Shown here piece after piece: positions 36,231 to 47,434 of a DNA stretch of 63,354 bases. Made by a program: the position numbers and the translations under genes. The stretch lies in the NCBI GenBank assembly GCA_947478925.1, contig CANJXY010000003.1, positions 1 through 63,354 of the forward strand, written 5' to 3'. Each line of letters opens with the position of its first letter. The stretch's first letter is position 1. A model generated the notes under the pieces. It did not search any database. It saw nothing but the letters and a program-made list of their open reading frames with translations, and was not told where the DNA came from. The stretch comes from Hyphomonadaceae bacterium. GTDB lineage: Bacteria > Pseudomonadota > Alphaproteobacteria > Caulobacterales > Hyphomonadaceae.

Positions 36231-38048
36231 ATGAACGAGCGTGGGGGCAAACCTCCTGAAAAACCTCCGGAAGGAGCGGCAACCCCGCCTCCCGGTGAGG
36301 ATTTTTCGGAAGTCAGCTTCCAGCGGCTTGGCGCGCGGATAGCTGACCTCAGTCGTGAACTTTCGGAAATAACCCGTCTGGCGGGTACTGCTGCCCCCCG
36401 GAAGCTGGAACTCGAGGCTGCCTCCTCGGCCTTCAAGTCTCTGACGGAGGCCTACGCGGCCAAGCCTGAGTCCTTCAACGAAGCCCAGCTCGACCTGTTC
36501 AGCCGCCAGACCGCGACCTTGCAGGAGATGTCTGCCGGCATGCCATCCCTGGTAGCCGATGCTGATCCGCGTTTTGCCGACCCCGCCTGGCGCGACAATC
36601 CGTTCTTCGACTTCATGCGCCGCACATTCCTGGCCTCGTCCCAGTGGGCGGAGAACCTCGCCTGGAACGCTCCGGAGCTGTCCGAGACCGAGCGCCGCCG
36701 TGCCGCTTTCTTCATCCGTCAGGCGACCGCCGCCATGGCGCCGTCCAACATGCTGCTGGGCAATCCGAAAGCGCTGAAGGCCCTCTTCGAGTCCGATGGA
36801 CAATCGATCCAAAAGGGGTTCACCCAGCTGCAGGACGACTTCAACACTGGCCGCGGCCGTCTGTCAGTGACGCAATCAGACGCGACCGCGTTCGAGCCGG
36901 GCCGCAACGTCGCCATCACACCGGGCGAAGTCGTGCTGACAAATCCGCTGATCGAACTGCTGCGCTACACGCCCACGACGAAGACCGTCCACGCCAGCCC
37001 GGTTCTGATCTTCCCGCCGTGGATCAACAAATACTATGTGCTCGACCTCACGCCCGCAAACTCGCTGGTGGCGTGGCTGCGCGATCAGGGCTTCACGGTC
37101 TACATGGTCTCCTGGCGCTCAGCCGACGATGTTACGAAGGATTTCGGCTGGGATGACTATCTGAAACTCGGCGGCCGCGCTGCGCTGGACTGGGTCGCGG
37201 CCAAGCACAAGGCCCCCGTGAACGTTGCCGGATACTGCGTTGGCGGCGCGCTCGCCTCGATCCTCGCAGCGCGCCTCTCCGACGAGAACGACGACCGCAT
37301 GGGCTCGCTCACGCTGCTTGCCGCGCAGACGGATTTCTCGGAGCCGGGCGACCTCGGCCTCTTCATCGATGACAATTCCATCGGTGGCATCGAACAGATG
37401 ATCGCCGATGCCGGCGGCGTCATGCCGGGCGAAGCGATGCGTGATGCATTCAACCTGCTGCGGCCCGAAGACCTGATCTGGCGCTACGTCGAGGATCGCT
37501 ACCTGCTCGGTCACGAGGCCAAGCCGTTCGACTTGCTGTACTGGAACTCGGACCAGACCAACCTGCCCGGCCCGCTGCACGTCTCGAGCCTGCGCCGCCT
37601 CTATCTCGAGAACGCACTCGCCACCGGCGCCTTCGAGGCTGAAGGCGCGAAGATCAGCCTGCAGCGCGTTCGCACGCCCACTTTCATTCATGCCGCGCGC
37701 AAGGACCACATCTCGCCCTTCGCTTCTGTCTATAAAGGGGTGAAGCTTTTTCCTGGCGACGTGACTTTCGTGCTCGCCGACAGCGGCCATATCGCTGGCG
37801 TCGTGAATCCGCCTGCCGCCAACAAGTATCGCTACTGGATCTCTGACATCCTGCCGCCCTCGAGCGATGGTTGGATGGCCTACGCGAAAGAGCATCCAGG
37901 CTCGTGGTGGCCGCTCTGGGCCGACTGGCTCAAGTCACGCTCCGGCGCCGAAGTCGCCCCGCCCAAGCCGGTCAAAGGCGCAGCAGCTGCCCCCGGCAGC
38001 TATGTCCGCGAAACATTGGACTCGATCCGGGCCAAGCGCGCCATCTAA
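36231..38048 (+). CDS. phaC: Class I poly(3-hydroxyalkanoate) synthase
   Basis: A 605-residue polymerase that joins 3-hydroxyacyl-CoA units into PHA at the granule surface. The lipase-like box 'VAGYCVGGALASI' provides the catalytic Cys, 'ARKDHISPF' the Asp and 'ADSGHIAGVVNPP' the His. 'WINKYYVLDLTPANSLVAWL' is the conserved PhaC block. I place the start at 36231 (MNERGGKPPEKPP). The track's longer start runs through the divergent promoter. No phaA, phaB, phasin or phaR is next to it, so granule genes are elsewhere. Confidence 0.96.
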   Translation: MNERGGKPPEKPPEGAATPPPGEDFSEVSFQRLGARIADLSRELSEITRLAGTAAPRKLELEAASSAFKSLTEAYAAKPESFNEAQLDLFSRQTATLQEMSAGMPSLVADADPRFADPAWRDNPFFDFMRRTFLASSQWAENLAWNAPELSETERRRAAFFIRQATAAMAPSNMLLGNPKALKALFESDGQSIQKGFTQLQDDFNTGRGRLSVTQSDATAFEPGRNVAITPGEVVLTNPLIELLRYTPTTKTVHASPVLIFPPWINKYYVLDLTPANSLVAWLRDQGFTVYMVSWRSADDVTKDFGWDDYLKLGGRAALDWVAAKHKAPVNVAGYCVGGALASILAARLSDENDDRMGSLTLLAAQTDFSEPGDLGLFIDDNSIGGIEQMIADAGGVMPGEAMRDAFNLLRPEDLIWRYVEDRYLLGHEAKPFDLLYWNSDQTNLPGPLHVSSLRRLYLENALATGAFEAEGAKISLQRVRTPTFIHAARKDHISPFASVYKGVKLFPGDVTFVLADSGHIAGVVNPPAANKYRYWISDILPPSSDGWMAYAKEHPGSWWPLWADWLKSRSGAEVAPPKPVKGAAAAPGSYVRETLDSIRAKRAI

Positions 38049-38079
38049 CCCGCCTCGCCAGCGCCTCTCCGGAAACCGT

Positions 38080-40390
<2,311 letters not shown>

Positions 40391-40487
40391 TTACGGGAGA
40401 TACGTGCATCCCTAACGCCGCTCGTGCGTTGATTAGCTGACGTGCACGACCTCCCGTCACACCTTTTCCCGAGGAGGGAAGAGGACT

Positions 40488-40518
40488 GCCCCGGACCCTC
40501 AAGGTCCGGGGCTTTTTT
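40488..40518 (+). terminator. Strong intrinsic terminator after katG
   Basis: GCCCCGGACC-CTCAA-GGTCCGGGGC followed by TTTTTT: ten perfect pairs, a five-base loop and a T-run, about 100 bases after the katG stop. It is the clearest terminator in the window. Confidence 0.93.
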
Positions 40519-40648
40519 GTACGTCGCTCATGCAACGTGGGCGCACTCGCTTGCCGCCGAAATTGCCATCGCCCGAACTCCAACGCAGGTCTTGCCAGCC
40601 TCGCCCCGGCGTGTTGATCGTTACCGGGCAGTATCGCGTGGAGGTGAC

Positions 40649-41980
40649 ATGCGTCGTCGGGATGTGCTTCGTGGGGCGAGCGCTCTTGGAATCCTGGGCG
40701 CTGCCGGTTGCCTGACGCAACCCTCCAAAGCCCTGCCTCTTAATGAGGCCAACATTGAGCGCGCCTTTCTCTACGCCTATCCGCTCTACGAAATTTCGCG
40801 CACCGGCCAGAACCGCGCGGCGCAACCCGGGCTCAACAAGATCGGCAATCGCGCTACGCTGACCGACCATACGATGCGACAGATCACGGCGCCGAACAAC
40901 GACACCATCTACACCTCCGCCCAGCTCGAGCTCTCGAGCGGACCCGTCGAGGTCATCGCGCCCACGGACACGCGCCGCTATTTCAACATCACATTCATGG
41001 ACGCCTTCACCGACAACTTTGCTGGAATCGGCACGCGGCTGACCGGGGGACAGGGTGGCAAGTACTGGATCATCGGGCCGAACTGGAACGGCGCAACGCC
41101 AGACGGGGTGAACATCATCCAGTCGCCCACCAACGATGTCTGGATGCTCGGCCGCATCGTAGTCGATGGGCCCGACGATCTTACCCCTGCCAAGGCCCTG
41201 CAATCGCAGATTTCGGTGCATTCCAACTCCTCGACGCCGCCGCGCCCTTTCAAGGTGAAATGCACCAGCGCAGAAGATCCGGAGAATTTCCTCGCCGTGG
41301 TCAACGAGATGATTGCACGCTCGCCCGGCAATAAGGGGCATCTCGGCGAAGTCGGCCTCTACCTGAGCCTGGGCGTCGGCCGCGATCCCGACTTCGAGCC
41401 ATCGCCCGACCTCATCGCCGCATGGCGCGCGTATCTGCCGAAGGGATTGGCGCTGCTGCGCGAGACCTTCCAGTTCAAGTCGCTCATCTCGGATGGCTGG
41501 AGCTATCAGGCGCGCGGCGTCGGCGAATACGCGGCAACCGATCGTCTACGGTCCGCCATTGCGCTCGGCGGCCTTGCGGCACTGCCTGAAGCGGAGGCGA
41601 TGTATTTCCATGCCCTCTACGAACCGGGCGGCGATCACCTGACGGGCACCCGCAAGTATGTCTGGCGACTGCCGCCGGGCGGCATTCCGGTGGACGCGTT
41701 CTGGTCGCTGACCATGTACCAGCCGGAAGACGACGGGCGGTTCTTCTTCGCCGCGAACCCGATCGACCGCTATTCGATCGGTGATCGCACCAAGGATCTG
41801 GTCAGGAACGCGGATGGATCAATCGACATACTGATCCAGCACGAACAGCCAACGGGCGAGAAAGCAGCCAACTGGCTTCCCGCGCCAGCCGGACCGCTGC
41901 GCCTCGCTCTGCGGGCCTATCTGCCGCGTTCGGAATTACGTAACCGCAAATGGAAAGTGCCCCCGCTCGTTCGGGTCTAG
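40649..41980 (+). CDS. DUF1254/DUF1214 protein with Tat-lipoprotein signal
   Basis: A 443-residue exported protein. The N-terminus MRRRDVLRGASALGILGAAGC combines a twin-arginine motif with a lipobox. The mature part contains an N-terminal DUF1254 region ('NEANIERAFLYAYPLYEISR', 'APNNDTIYTSAQLELSSGPV') and a C-terminal DUF1214 region ('DAFWSLTMYQPEDDGRFFFA', 'SIDILIQHEQP'). GGAGG lies just upstream of the ATG at 40649; the track's longer ORF begins inside the katG terminator region. The function of the family is unknown. Confidence 0.92.
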   Translation: MRRRDVLRGASALGILGAAGCLTQPSKALPLNEANIERAFLYAYPLYEISRTGQNRAAQPGLNKIGNRATLTDHTMRQITAPNNDTIYTSAQLELSSGPVEVIAPTDTRRYFNITFMDAFTDNFAGIGTRLTGGQGGKYWIIGPNWNGATPDGVNIIQSPTNDVWMLGRIVVDGPDDLTPAKALQSQISVHSNSSTPPRPFKVKCTSAEDPENFLAVVNEMIARSPGNKGHLGEVGLYLSLGVGRDPDFEPSPDLIAAWRAYLPKGLALLRETFQFKSLISDGWSYQARGVGEYAATDRLRSAIALGGLAALPEAEAMYFHALYEPGGDHLTGTRKYVWRLPPGGIPVDAFWSLTMYQPEDDGRFFFAANPIDRYSIGDRTKDLVRNADGSIDILIQHEQPTGEKAANWLPAPAGPLRLALRAYLPRSELRNRKWKVPPLVRV

Positions 41981-42141
41981 ACGTAGCGAAGCAGAGCCAG
42001 CACGAGAATAACGAGCAAGATTGCTCCGAGCGTACCGGAAGGCGCGTAACCCCAACTGCGGCTGTGCGGCCACGATGGCGCCACGCCGATGATGAGAACC
42101 AAGAGGACGACAAGAATAAGCAGCGATGGTGTTGAGAGCAC
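41977..42141 (-). CDS. DUF3309 small membrane protein (missed by ORF track)
   Basis: A 54-residue protein below the track's length cut-off, read from a GTG at 42141. Two hydrophobic helices (LLILVVLLVLIIGVAPS and GAILLVILVLALL) flank the conserved 'SWPHSRSWGYAPSG', the DUF3309 signature. It is convergent with the DUF1254 gene and the stop codons overlap. The family is widespread in alpha- and betaproteobacteria with no known function. The exact start is uncertain. Confidence 0.8.
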   Translation of the reverse strand: MLSTPSLLILVVLLVLIIGVAPSWPHSRSWGYAPSGTLGAILLVILVLALLRYV

Positions 42142-42216
42142 GTTGGGTCCGCCTGATCTAATCCAGGCAAAGAACGTGCGGGATGGCCTTAAGGTTCCAA
42201 TTCGGGAACGCCGCGC

Positions 42217-42846
42217 CTAATTCACCAGTGTGGCCGGCGTCAGCTTGTTGATCTCCTCACGCGTCACGCCCGGCGCGATCTCGATCACCTTCAACCCGCC
42301 TTCAACGACATCGAACACGCCAAGATTGGTGATGATGCGGTTGACGACCCTGATGCCCGTCAGCGGCAGAGTGCACGCCTTCAGCAGCTTGCCTTCGCCC
42401 GCCTTGTTGGCGTGATCCATGATAACCACGACCCGCTTCACGCCGGCCACCAGATCCATCGCGCCGCCCATGCCCTTTACGAGCTTGCCCGGGATCATCC
42501 AGTTAGCGAGATCTCCGGTCTCGCTGACTTCCATCGCGCCAAGAATGGCAAGGTCGATATGGCCGCCGCGGATCATCGCGAAACTGGTTGCACTATCGAA
42601 AAAGGAAGAACGGTCCATCACGGTTATGGTCTGCTTGCCGGCGTTGATGAGATCTGGGTCTTCCTCGCCCTCGAACGGGAACGGCCCCATGCCAAGCATG
42701 CCGTTTTCTGACTGAAGCGTGACGTCGACGCCGTCCGGAATGTGGTTGGCCACTAGGGTCGGAATGCCGATGCCGAGGTTCACGTAGAACCCGTCCTTCA
42801 ACTCCTGAGCGGCACGCGCCGCCATCTGATCACGATCCCAGGCCAT
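42217..42846 (-). CDS. scoB: 3-oxoacid CoA-transferase subunit B
   Basis: A 209-residue beta subunit of succinyl-CoA:3-ketoacid CoA-transferase, activating acetoacetate to acetoacetyl-CoA. '[14 protein letters not shown]' holds the catalytic Glu, and '[12 protein letters not shown]'-type sequence (here [15 protein letters not shown]) the CoA site. It is the last gene of the tyrosine operon, where acetoacetate is an end product. Unusually it is separated from scoA by the DUF4287 gene, with a nine-base gap on its side. Confidence 0.96.
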   Translation of the reverse strand: MAWDRDQMAARAAQELKDGFYVNLGIGIPTLVANHIPDGVDVTLQSENGMLGMGPFPFEGEEDPDLINAGKQTITVMDRSSFFDSATSFAMIRGGHIDLAILGAMEVSETGDLANWMIPGKLVKGMGGAMDLVAGVKRVVVIMDHANKAGEGKLLKACTLPLTGIRVVNRIITNLGVFDVVEGGLKVIEIAPGVTREEINKLTPATLVN

Positions 42847-42855
42847 GCCCGTCTC

Positions 42856-43431
42856 CTATGATGCGTCGAACGCCGCCTTGAGCAGCGTCTTGAGTTCGGT
42901 GTCGATGTCATTCGTCGAAGTAAGTACGACAACCGCCGTGTTGCGATCCGACCAGCCCTCGTTTTTCCTGGGCGGCGACAGACGCTTGGAGGCCTTGAGA
43001 TCAACCGCCATGCCGAGCCGCACGCCATCTCTGGTCGGACGCGCTGCGGCAAACTGATACTTGCGCGCGAACCCGGTGAAAGCCTTCCTTTCACCAACAA
43101 TCGCGCCTTGGAGTTTCTTCACCTTAGCCACCAGCGCATCGTGAATTTTCAGCTGCACGGGATCCTTCCATAGCGCCGCAATCAGCGCGTCGGGATTGTC
43201 CCAACCCATATTGTCGCCGGGAAACGCCGCATCAAGAATGGCCGCGCCGCGATTGGCGCCGATGCCATAATTGTCCTTTAGCCACTTGGAACGCGCCTTG
43301 GGTTTCGTCTCCGGACACTTCCGCGCGATCTTTGCCCACTCGTCCAGTGACTTGCCGGTGTCGCGCATGAGTCCCTCGCGGACGCTTGCGAACCATTTCG
43401 TCTGCTGGGCAGTAAGGCTCGCGTCGGCCAT
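42856..43431 (-). CDS. DUF4287/DUF5655 protein inserted between scoA and scoB
   Basis: A 191-residue soluble protein. The N-terminal half ('GKSLDEWAKIARKCPETKPK', 'LKDNYGIGANRGAAIL') fits DUF4287. The C-terminal half ('VKKLQGAIVGERKAFTGFAR' to 'LKTLLKAAFDAS') resembles DUF5655. No catalytic motif is known to me. Its start is two bases after the scoA stop and its stop is nine bases before scoB, so it must be co-expressed with them. A role linked to CoA transfer is possible only by position. Confidence 0.8.
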   Translation of the reverse strand: MADASLTAQQTKWFASVREGLMRDTGKSLDEWAKIARKCPETKPKARSKWLKDNYGIGANRGAAILDAAFPGDNMGWDNPDALIAALWKDPVQLKIHDALVAKVKKLQGAIVGERKAFTGFARKYQFAAARPTRDGVRLGMAVDLKASKRLSPPRKNEGWSDRNTAVVVLTSTNDIDTELKTLLKAAFDAS

Positions 43432-43433
43432 GG

Positions 43434-44135
43434 CTACGCCCGCTTGCGCACTGTGCGCTGTTCAATTCTTTTCTCGAACGCGCCCTTGAAGATCCGCTGT
43501 ACGAAGATGCCCGGCGTGTGAATCGCGTCGGGATCGAGATCGCCGGTCGGAACAAGCTCCTCAACTTCGGCGACGGTTATCTTCCCCGCCATAGCCATCA
43601 TCGGATTAAAGTTACGAGCAGTCTTGTTGTAAATCAGATTGCCCTGCGCATCGCCCCTCCAGGCTTTCACAATGGACAGATCGGCCACCAGCCCCGTCTC
43701 CATCACATAGGTCTCGCCGTTGAAGACGCGCGTCTCCTTGCCTTCGGCAACAAGCGTGCCCACGCCGGCTTTGGCATAGAACGCCGGAATACCCGCGCCG
43801 CCCGCGCGGCAGCGTTCAGCCAGCGTGCCCTGTGGATTGAACTCCAGCTCGAGTTCACCCGAAAGATACTGCCGTTCGAACTCCTTGTTCTCGCCGACGT
43901 AGGACGAGATCATCTTCTTCACCTGCTTCGAATTCAGCAGCACGCCTAGACCGAAACCGTCGACGCCGGCGTTGTTGGAAATGACGGTAAGGTTCTTTAC
44001 GCCCGAGCGCTGGATCTGGCGGATCAGGTTTTCCGGAATGCCACACAGGCCGAATCCGCCGGCCATGATCGTCATCCCGTCGAACAGCACGCCGTCGAGC
44101 GCGCCTGCTGCATCGGAACAGATCTTGTTCGCCAT
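43434..44135 (-). CDS. scoA: 3-oxoacid CoA-transferase subunit A
   Basis: A 233-residue alpha subunit of the same CoA-transferase. '[20 protein letters not shown]' is the glycine-rich CoA-binding signature, and '[20 protein letters not shown]' and '[20 protein letters not shown]' are conserved. It normally sits directly before subunit B; here a DUF4287 gene intervenes. It follows the fumarylacetoacetase gene by 30 bases, in line with processing of acetoacetate released by that enzyme. Confidence 0.96.
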   Translation of the reverse strand: MANKICSDAAGALDGVLFDGMTIMAGGFGLCGIPENLIRQIQRSGVKNLTVISNNAGVDGFGLGVLLNSKQVKKMISSYVGENKEFERQYLSGELELEFNPQGTLAERCRAGGAGIPAFYAKAGVGTLVAEGKETRVFNGETYVMETGLVADLSIVKAWRGDAQGNLIYNKTARNFNPMMAMAGKITVAEVEELVPTGDLDPDAIHTPGIFVQRIFKGAFEKRIEQRTVRKRA

Positions 44136-44165
44136 CTTCGAAAATCCTCCTGCCTTTCGGCGTTC

Positions 44166-45170
44166 CTATCCGCCGACGACCTGGTCGATCCGTCCAAACA
44201 CGGACCGGCCCTTGTCATCCAGCATCTCTATCTCGACCCGGTCACCGCGCCTCAGAAAACCTGTGCTCGGTGAGCCCCTGGTGATGGTTTCGATCATTCT
44301 CAGTTCGGCGATGCACGAATACCCGACACCGCCTTCCGCAATCGACTTGCCGGGGCCGCCATCCTCGCCCCGGTTTGACACCGTGCCAGAGCCGACGATC
44401 GTCCCGGCCGACAGCGCCCGCGTCCGCGCGGCGTGTGCGATCAGTGTCGGGAAATCGAACGTCATGTCGACACGTGTGTTCGCTTTGCCGAACGGTTGGC
44501 CATTAACCCGCACCGTCAGCGTGCCGTTCAACCGCACACCATCCCACATGCCGTCCAGCTCGTCCGGCGTCACTGCGACCGGAGAAAACGCCGACGCTGG
44601 TTTGGAATGAAAGAAGCCGAAACCTTTGCCCAGTTCTTCGGGGATCAGGTTGCGCAGCGAGACGTCGTTCGCGAGCATCACCAATCGCACCGCGCGCTGC
44701 GCCTCGTCGTGACCGGCGCCGATCCGGACATCACCGGTGATGACAGCGACCTCGCCCTCCAGATCGCAACCCCAGTCTTCATTGCCGAGCGGGATCGGGT
44801 CGCGCGGGCCGAGGAAGCCATCGGAGCCGCCCTGATACATAAGCGGGTCGGTCCAGAAGGTTGCCGGCAACTCGACGCCGCGCGCCTTGCGCACCAGCTG
44901 CACGTGATTCACATAGGCCGAACCATCCGCCCACTGAAAGGCCCGCGGCAAGGGCGAGGCGCAATCCTTCTCGTGGAAGCGCTCGGCCGGCACAGAGCCC
45001 AGTTCCACCTCTTCCGCCAGCATCTCCAGCCGCGGCGCATGCCGCTTCCAGTTGTCCAGCGCGGCTTGCAAGGTGGGCGCTATGTGCGACGCGTCCGCGC
45101 AGCGTGTAAGGTCTCGGGAAACGACGACGAGGCGTCCGTCCCGGCCATGTTTCAGAGATGCGAGCTTCAT
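44166..45170 (-). CDS. Fumarylacetoacetate hydrolase (FAH family)
   Basis: A 334-residue enzyme expected to split fumarylacetoacetate into fumarate and acetoacetate. 'DLEGEVAVITGDVRIGAGHDEA' (metal-binding Glu), 'LVMLANDVSLRNLIPEELGKGFGFFHSKPASAFSP' and 'GTIVGSGTVSNRGEDGG' are core FAH motifs. The N-terminal domain starts MKLASLKHGRDGRLVVVSRD at 45170; the track's extra 52 residues are not conserved-looking. Context with hmgA and maiA supports the tyrosine-pathway assignment over other FAH-fold hydrolases. Confidence 0.93.
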   Translation of the reverse strand: MKLASLKHGRDGRLVVVSRDLTRCADASHIAPTLQAALDNWKRHAPRLEMLAEEVELGSVPAERFHEKDCASPLPRAFQWADGSAYVNHVQLVRKARGVELPATFWTDPLMYQGGSDGFLGPRDPIPLGNEDWGCDLEGEVAVITGDVRIGAGHDEAQRAVRLVMLANDVSLRNLIPEELGKGFGFFHSKPASAFSPVAVTPDELDGMWDGVRLNGTLTVRVNGQPFGKANTRVDMTFDFPTLIAHAARTRALSAGTIVGSGTVSNRGEDGGPGKSIAEGGVGYSCIAELRMIETITRGSPSTGFLRRGDRVEIEMLDDKGRSVFGRIDQVVGG

Positions 45171-45219
45171 GTCCGTTCTATGCCGCCAAATTCGGCGCGG
45201 AGCAAACGGAGTCCGTGTG

Positions 45220-45639
45220 TCAGTTCTGCTCGATAGCACAATCCTGAAACGCCACGCGAGCAAGGGCATGGCGGACGGGGGTTGTCGAATCACCACCGCC
45301 CGGCGTGGCAAAGGCCTGCTTGCCATCGGTACAGGTCATGACGCCCGGCTCCGATGTTGCGCTGGGCTCACGCTTCGGCAGCTCGATTGTCGTGACGCCA
45401 TCCAAGCCGACTATCGCGGCGTGGTTATCGAGGAAGGCAACGCGCAAGCTGTTCCGGCCACCTATCAGCTTCATCGTACAGCTCCGCCCGTCCGCCACGG
45501 TTAGCGAGCACTGCGCCTCCGCGGGCCTTGCAACAGGCGCGGATTTGTCCGGAACGACACGCACGGCAAGCATGCGGCGATCGCAGCGCATCCATTGATG
45601 GATGCAAGCGTCGGTGCCGCCCGGGCAGGCGGACAGCAC
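45220..45639 (-). CDS. Hypothetical cysteine-containing protein in the tyrosine operon
   Basis: A protein of about 139 residues starting at a GTG right after the hmgA stop; the track's version overlaps hmgA. It contains 'CPGGTDACIHQWMRCDRRML', then 'CSLTVADGRSCTMKLIGGRN' and a final Cys-rich part ('VMTCTDGKQAF', 'FQDCAIEQN'). No signal peptide is seen at this start and no domain is recognised. Six to seven cysteines suggest disulfides or metal binding. It fills a gap that would otherwise be non-coding, and spacing supports co-transcription. Confidence 0.5.
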   Translation of the reverse strand: MLSACPGGTDACIHQWMRCDRRMLAVRVVPDKSAPVARPAEAQCSLTVADGRSCTMKLIGGRNSLRVAFLDNHAAIVGLDGVTTIELPKREPSATSEPGVMTCTDGKQAFATPGGGDSTTPVRHALARVAFQDCAIEQN

Positions 45640-45643
45640 TTCC

Positions 45644-46783
45644 TTATTTTGGCTTCCAGCTGTCGACATAGGCGTTGTTCTCGACGGCATCCGCTCGCTC
45701 GCCGACATCCAGCGGGTCGCGCGTGTCGATCATCACGGCGTATTCGTCCGTCATAGGCTTGTCCTGCTTCAGCATCTTGGTCAGCGCCTTTGGATGCGGC
45801 CCGTGCGTGAAGCCTGACGGATGGAAAGTCATCATCCCAGGCTTGATGTTATCGCGGCTGAAGAAATCGCCGGCGTGGTAGAACAGCACTTCGTCGAAAT
45901 CGTCGTTGTTGTGGAAGAACGGCACCTTAAGTGCGCCAGGATCCGTCTCGAACGGACGCGGGCAGAAGGTGCACACCACAAACCGGTCCGACAAGAACGT
46001 CGTGTGGACGCTCGGCGGCAGGTGATAGCGGTGAGACACCACAGGCCGCAGGTCCCGCACATTGATCTTCACGGGCGCAAGGTCACCATGCCAACCGACT
46101 GCGTCGTGCGGGTTGTGAGGAAAGGTGATGGTCGACACCTGTCCACGCTTCTTAACCCACACTTTCCAGTCACCGCCCTTGGTCTGGCGATCCAGGAAGC
46201 TCTGGTCGATCACTGGCGATTGCAGCATGGCCGGATCGAATAGCGCGTGCGGTCCGAGCAGGCCGCGATCCGGCAGTGTGAAATGCGTGTTGGTCGCCTC
46301 AATCGTCAGGATGCGAAAGCCATCCGATGTGTGCTTGTCCAGATTGAACATCGCGCCGCGCGGGAGGTAGACATAATCGCCGGCCTCCACCTGCAGATGC
46401 CCCCAGTCCGTCCACAGGTCGCCGTGCCCCTCATGGATGAACAGGAGCGTGTCGCCGTCGCCATTGCGCGCATAGCCATTCATCGGCGCCGTCAGATGCC
46501 ACATCCGCACCTCGGTCGCCTTGTTGTGCAGGATAACCGGCGCATCCCACGGCGAATGCGTGAAGCCATCGAACCTGGTCAAATCAAACGCGCGCGGCCG
46601 CAGCGGGCCTTCAAACTGGCTCCATCCCGTCGGCGGATTGGCATGATGAAAGAAAGCAGCCGGCCCGAAGAACCCCTCCTTCGACATTTCCCGCTCGAAC
46701 GTGCCTTCCGGCATATCCGCATGCGCCTGTTTGGAATGCTTGCCCTGCGCACCCTGCACCGGGATCCATTTGCCTTTGGTCAT
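45644..46783 (-). CDS. hmgA: Homogentisate 1,2-dioxygenase
   Basis: A 379-residue non-haem iron dioxygenase opening the ring of homogentisate to maleylacetoacetate. The cupin-fold motifs 'GDGDTLLFIHEGHGDLWTDW', 'VEAGDYVYLPRGAMFNLD' and the iron-binding 'PSGFTHGPHPKAL' with 'NNDDFDEVLFYHAGDF' are present. The length fits the shorter bacterial type (about 380). Its ATG overlaps the maiA stop by four bases (ATGA), and the hypothetical Cys-rich gene follows at once. Confidence 0.95.
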   Translation of the reverse strand: MTKGKWIPVQGAQGKHSKQAHADMPEGTFEREMSKEGFFGPAAFFHHANPPTGWSQFEGPLRPRAFDLTRFDGFTHSPWDAPVILHNKATEVRMWHLTAPMNGYARNGDGDTLLFIHEGHGDLWTDWGHLQVEAGDYVYLPRGAMFNLDKHTSDGFRILTIEATNTHFTLPDRGLLGPHALFDPAMLQSPVIDQSFLDRQTKGGDWKVWVKKRGQVSTITFPHNPHDAVGWHGDLAPVKINVRDLRPVVSHRYHLPPSVHTTFLSDRFVVCTFCPRPFETDPGALKVPFFHNNDDFDEVLFYHAGDFFSRDNIKPGMMTFHPSGFTHGPHPKALTKMLKQDKPMTDEYAVMIDTRDPLDVGERADAVENNAYVDSWKPK

Positions 46784-47427
46784 TGCTGCCTTGCCTCCGG
46801 CTGCTGGTCTGGCGCCGCGTCATGGAACGCCTTGAGCTTCCGCAATGCCGTGTCGATGCGCAGGATGTTGGGGAACTGCCCAAGATCAATCTGCGGATAC
46901 CGCCGCGCGTTGGTCACCTGCGGTACCAAAACGATATCCGCCAGCGTCACCGCTTGCCCAACGCAGAACCCGCCACTCGACGGCAGCATCTGCTCCAGCA
47001 CCCTGAACCCTCGCACGATCCAGTGCTCGTACCAGCTCGCAATCGCCGCATCGTCCGCCCCGAACTGCGACCGCAACCGCGCCAGCGTCGACGTGTTGTT
47101 CAGCGGATGGATATCCGCCACGATCTGGTCCTTGAAGTCCCGCACCTGAGCCCGCAGCGCAGCGTCGCGCGGCATCAAAGGCGGCTCAGGACGCGTCTCA
47201 TCGAGATAGTCGATCATCGCCATCGATTGCCCGATGCGATGGCCGTCGATCTCCAGTATTGGCACCCGACCCGAGGGATGGCGCGCGAGGTGCGCCGGCT
47301 GCACCTGCTCATCCTTCAGCAGATGCACGCCCACCGTGCGATACGAGACCCCCTTCAGGTTTAGAGCGATCCGCGTGCGATAGGTCGCCGAGGACCGCCA
47401 GTAGCCAAAAAGGATCGTCTCGCTCAT
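46780..47427 (-). CDS. maiA: Maleylacetoacetate isomerase (zeta-class GST)
   Basis: A 215-residue glutathione-dependent isomerase turning maleylacetoacetate into fumarylacetoacetate. The zeta signature is 'FGYWRSSATYRTRIALNLKG', with the Ser-Ser pair that binds glutathione; 'GRVPILEIDGHRIGQSMAMI' and the helical 'CVGQAVTLADIVLVPQVTNA' complete the fold. The start at 47427 (MSETILFGYWRSS) replaces the longer track start that runs into the acylase gene. It sits between the acylase and hmgA with spacings of 7 and -4 bases. Confidence 0.95.
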   Translation of the reverse strand: MSETILFGYWRSSATYRTRIALNLKGVSYRTVGVHLLKDEQVQPAHLARHPSGRVPILEIDGHRIGQSMAMIDYLDETRPEPPLMPRDAALRAQVRDFKDQIVADIHPLNNTSTLARLRSQFGADDAAIASWYEHWIVRGFRVLEQMLPSSGGFCVGQAVTLADIVLVPQVTNARRYPQIDLGQFPNILRIDTALRKLKAFHDAAPDQQPEARQQ

Positions 47428-47434
47428 CGGCTCG

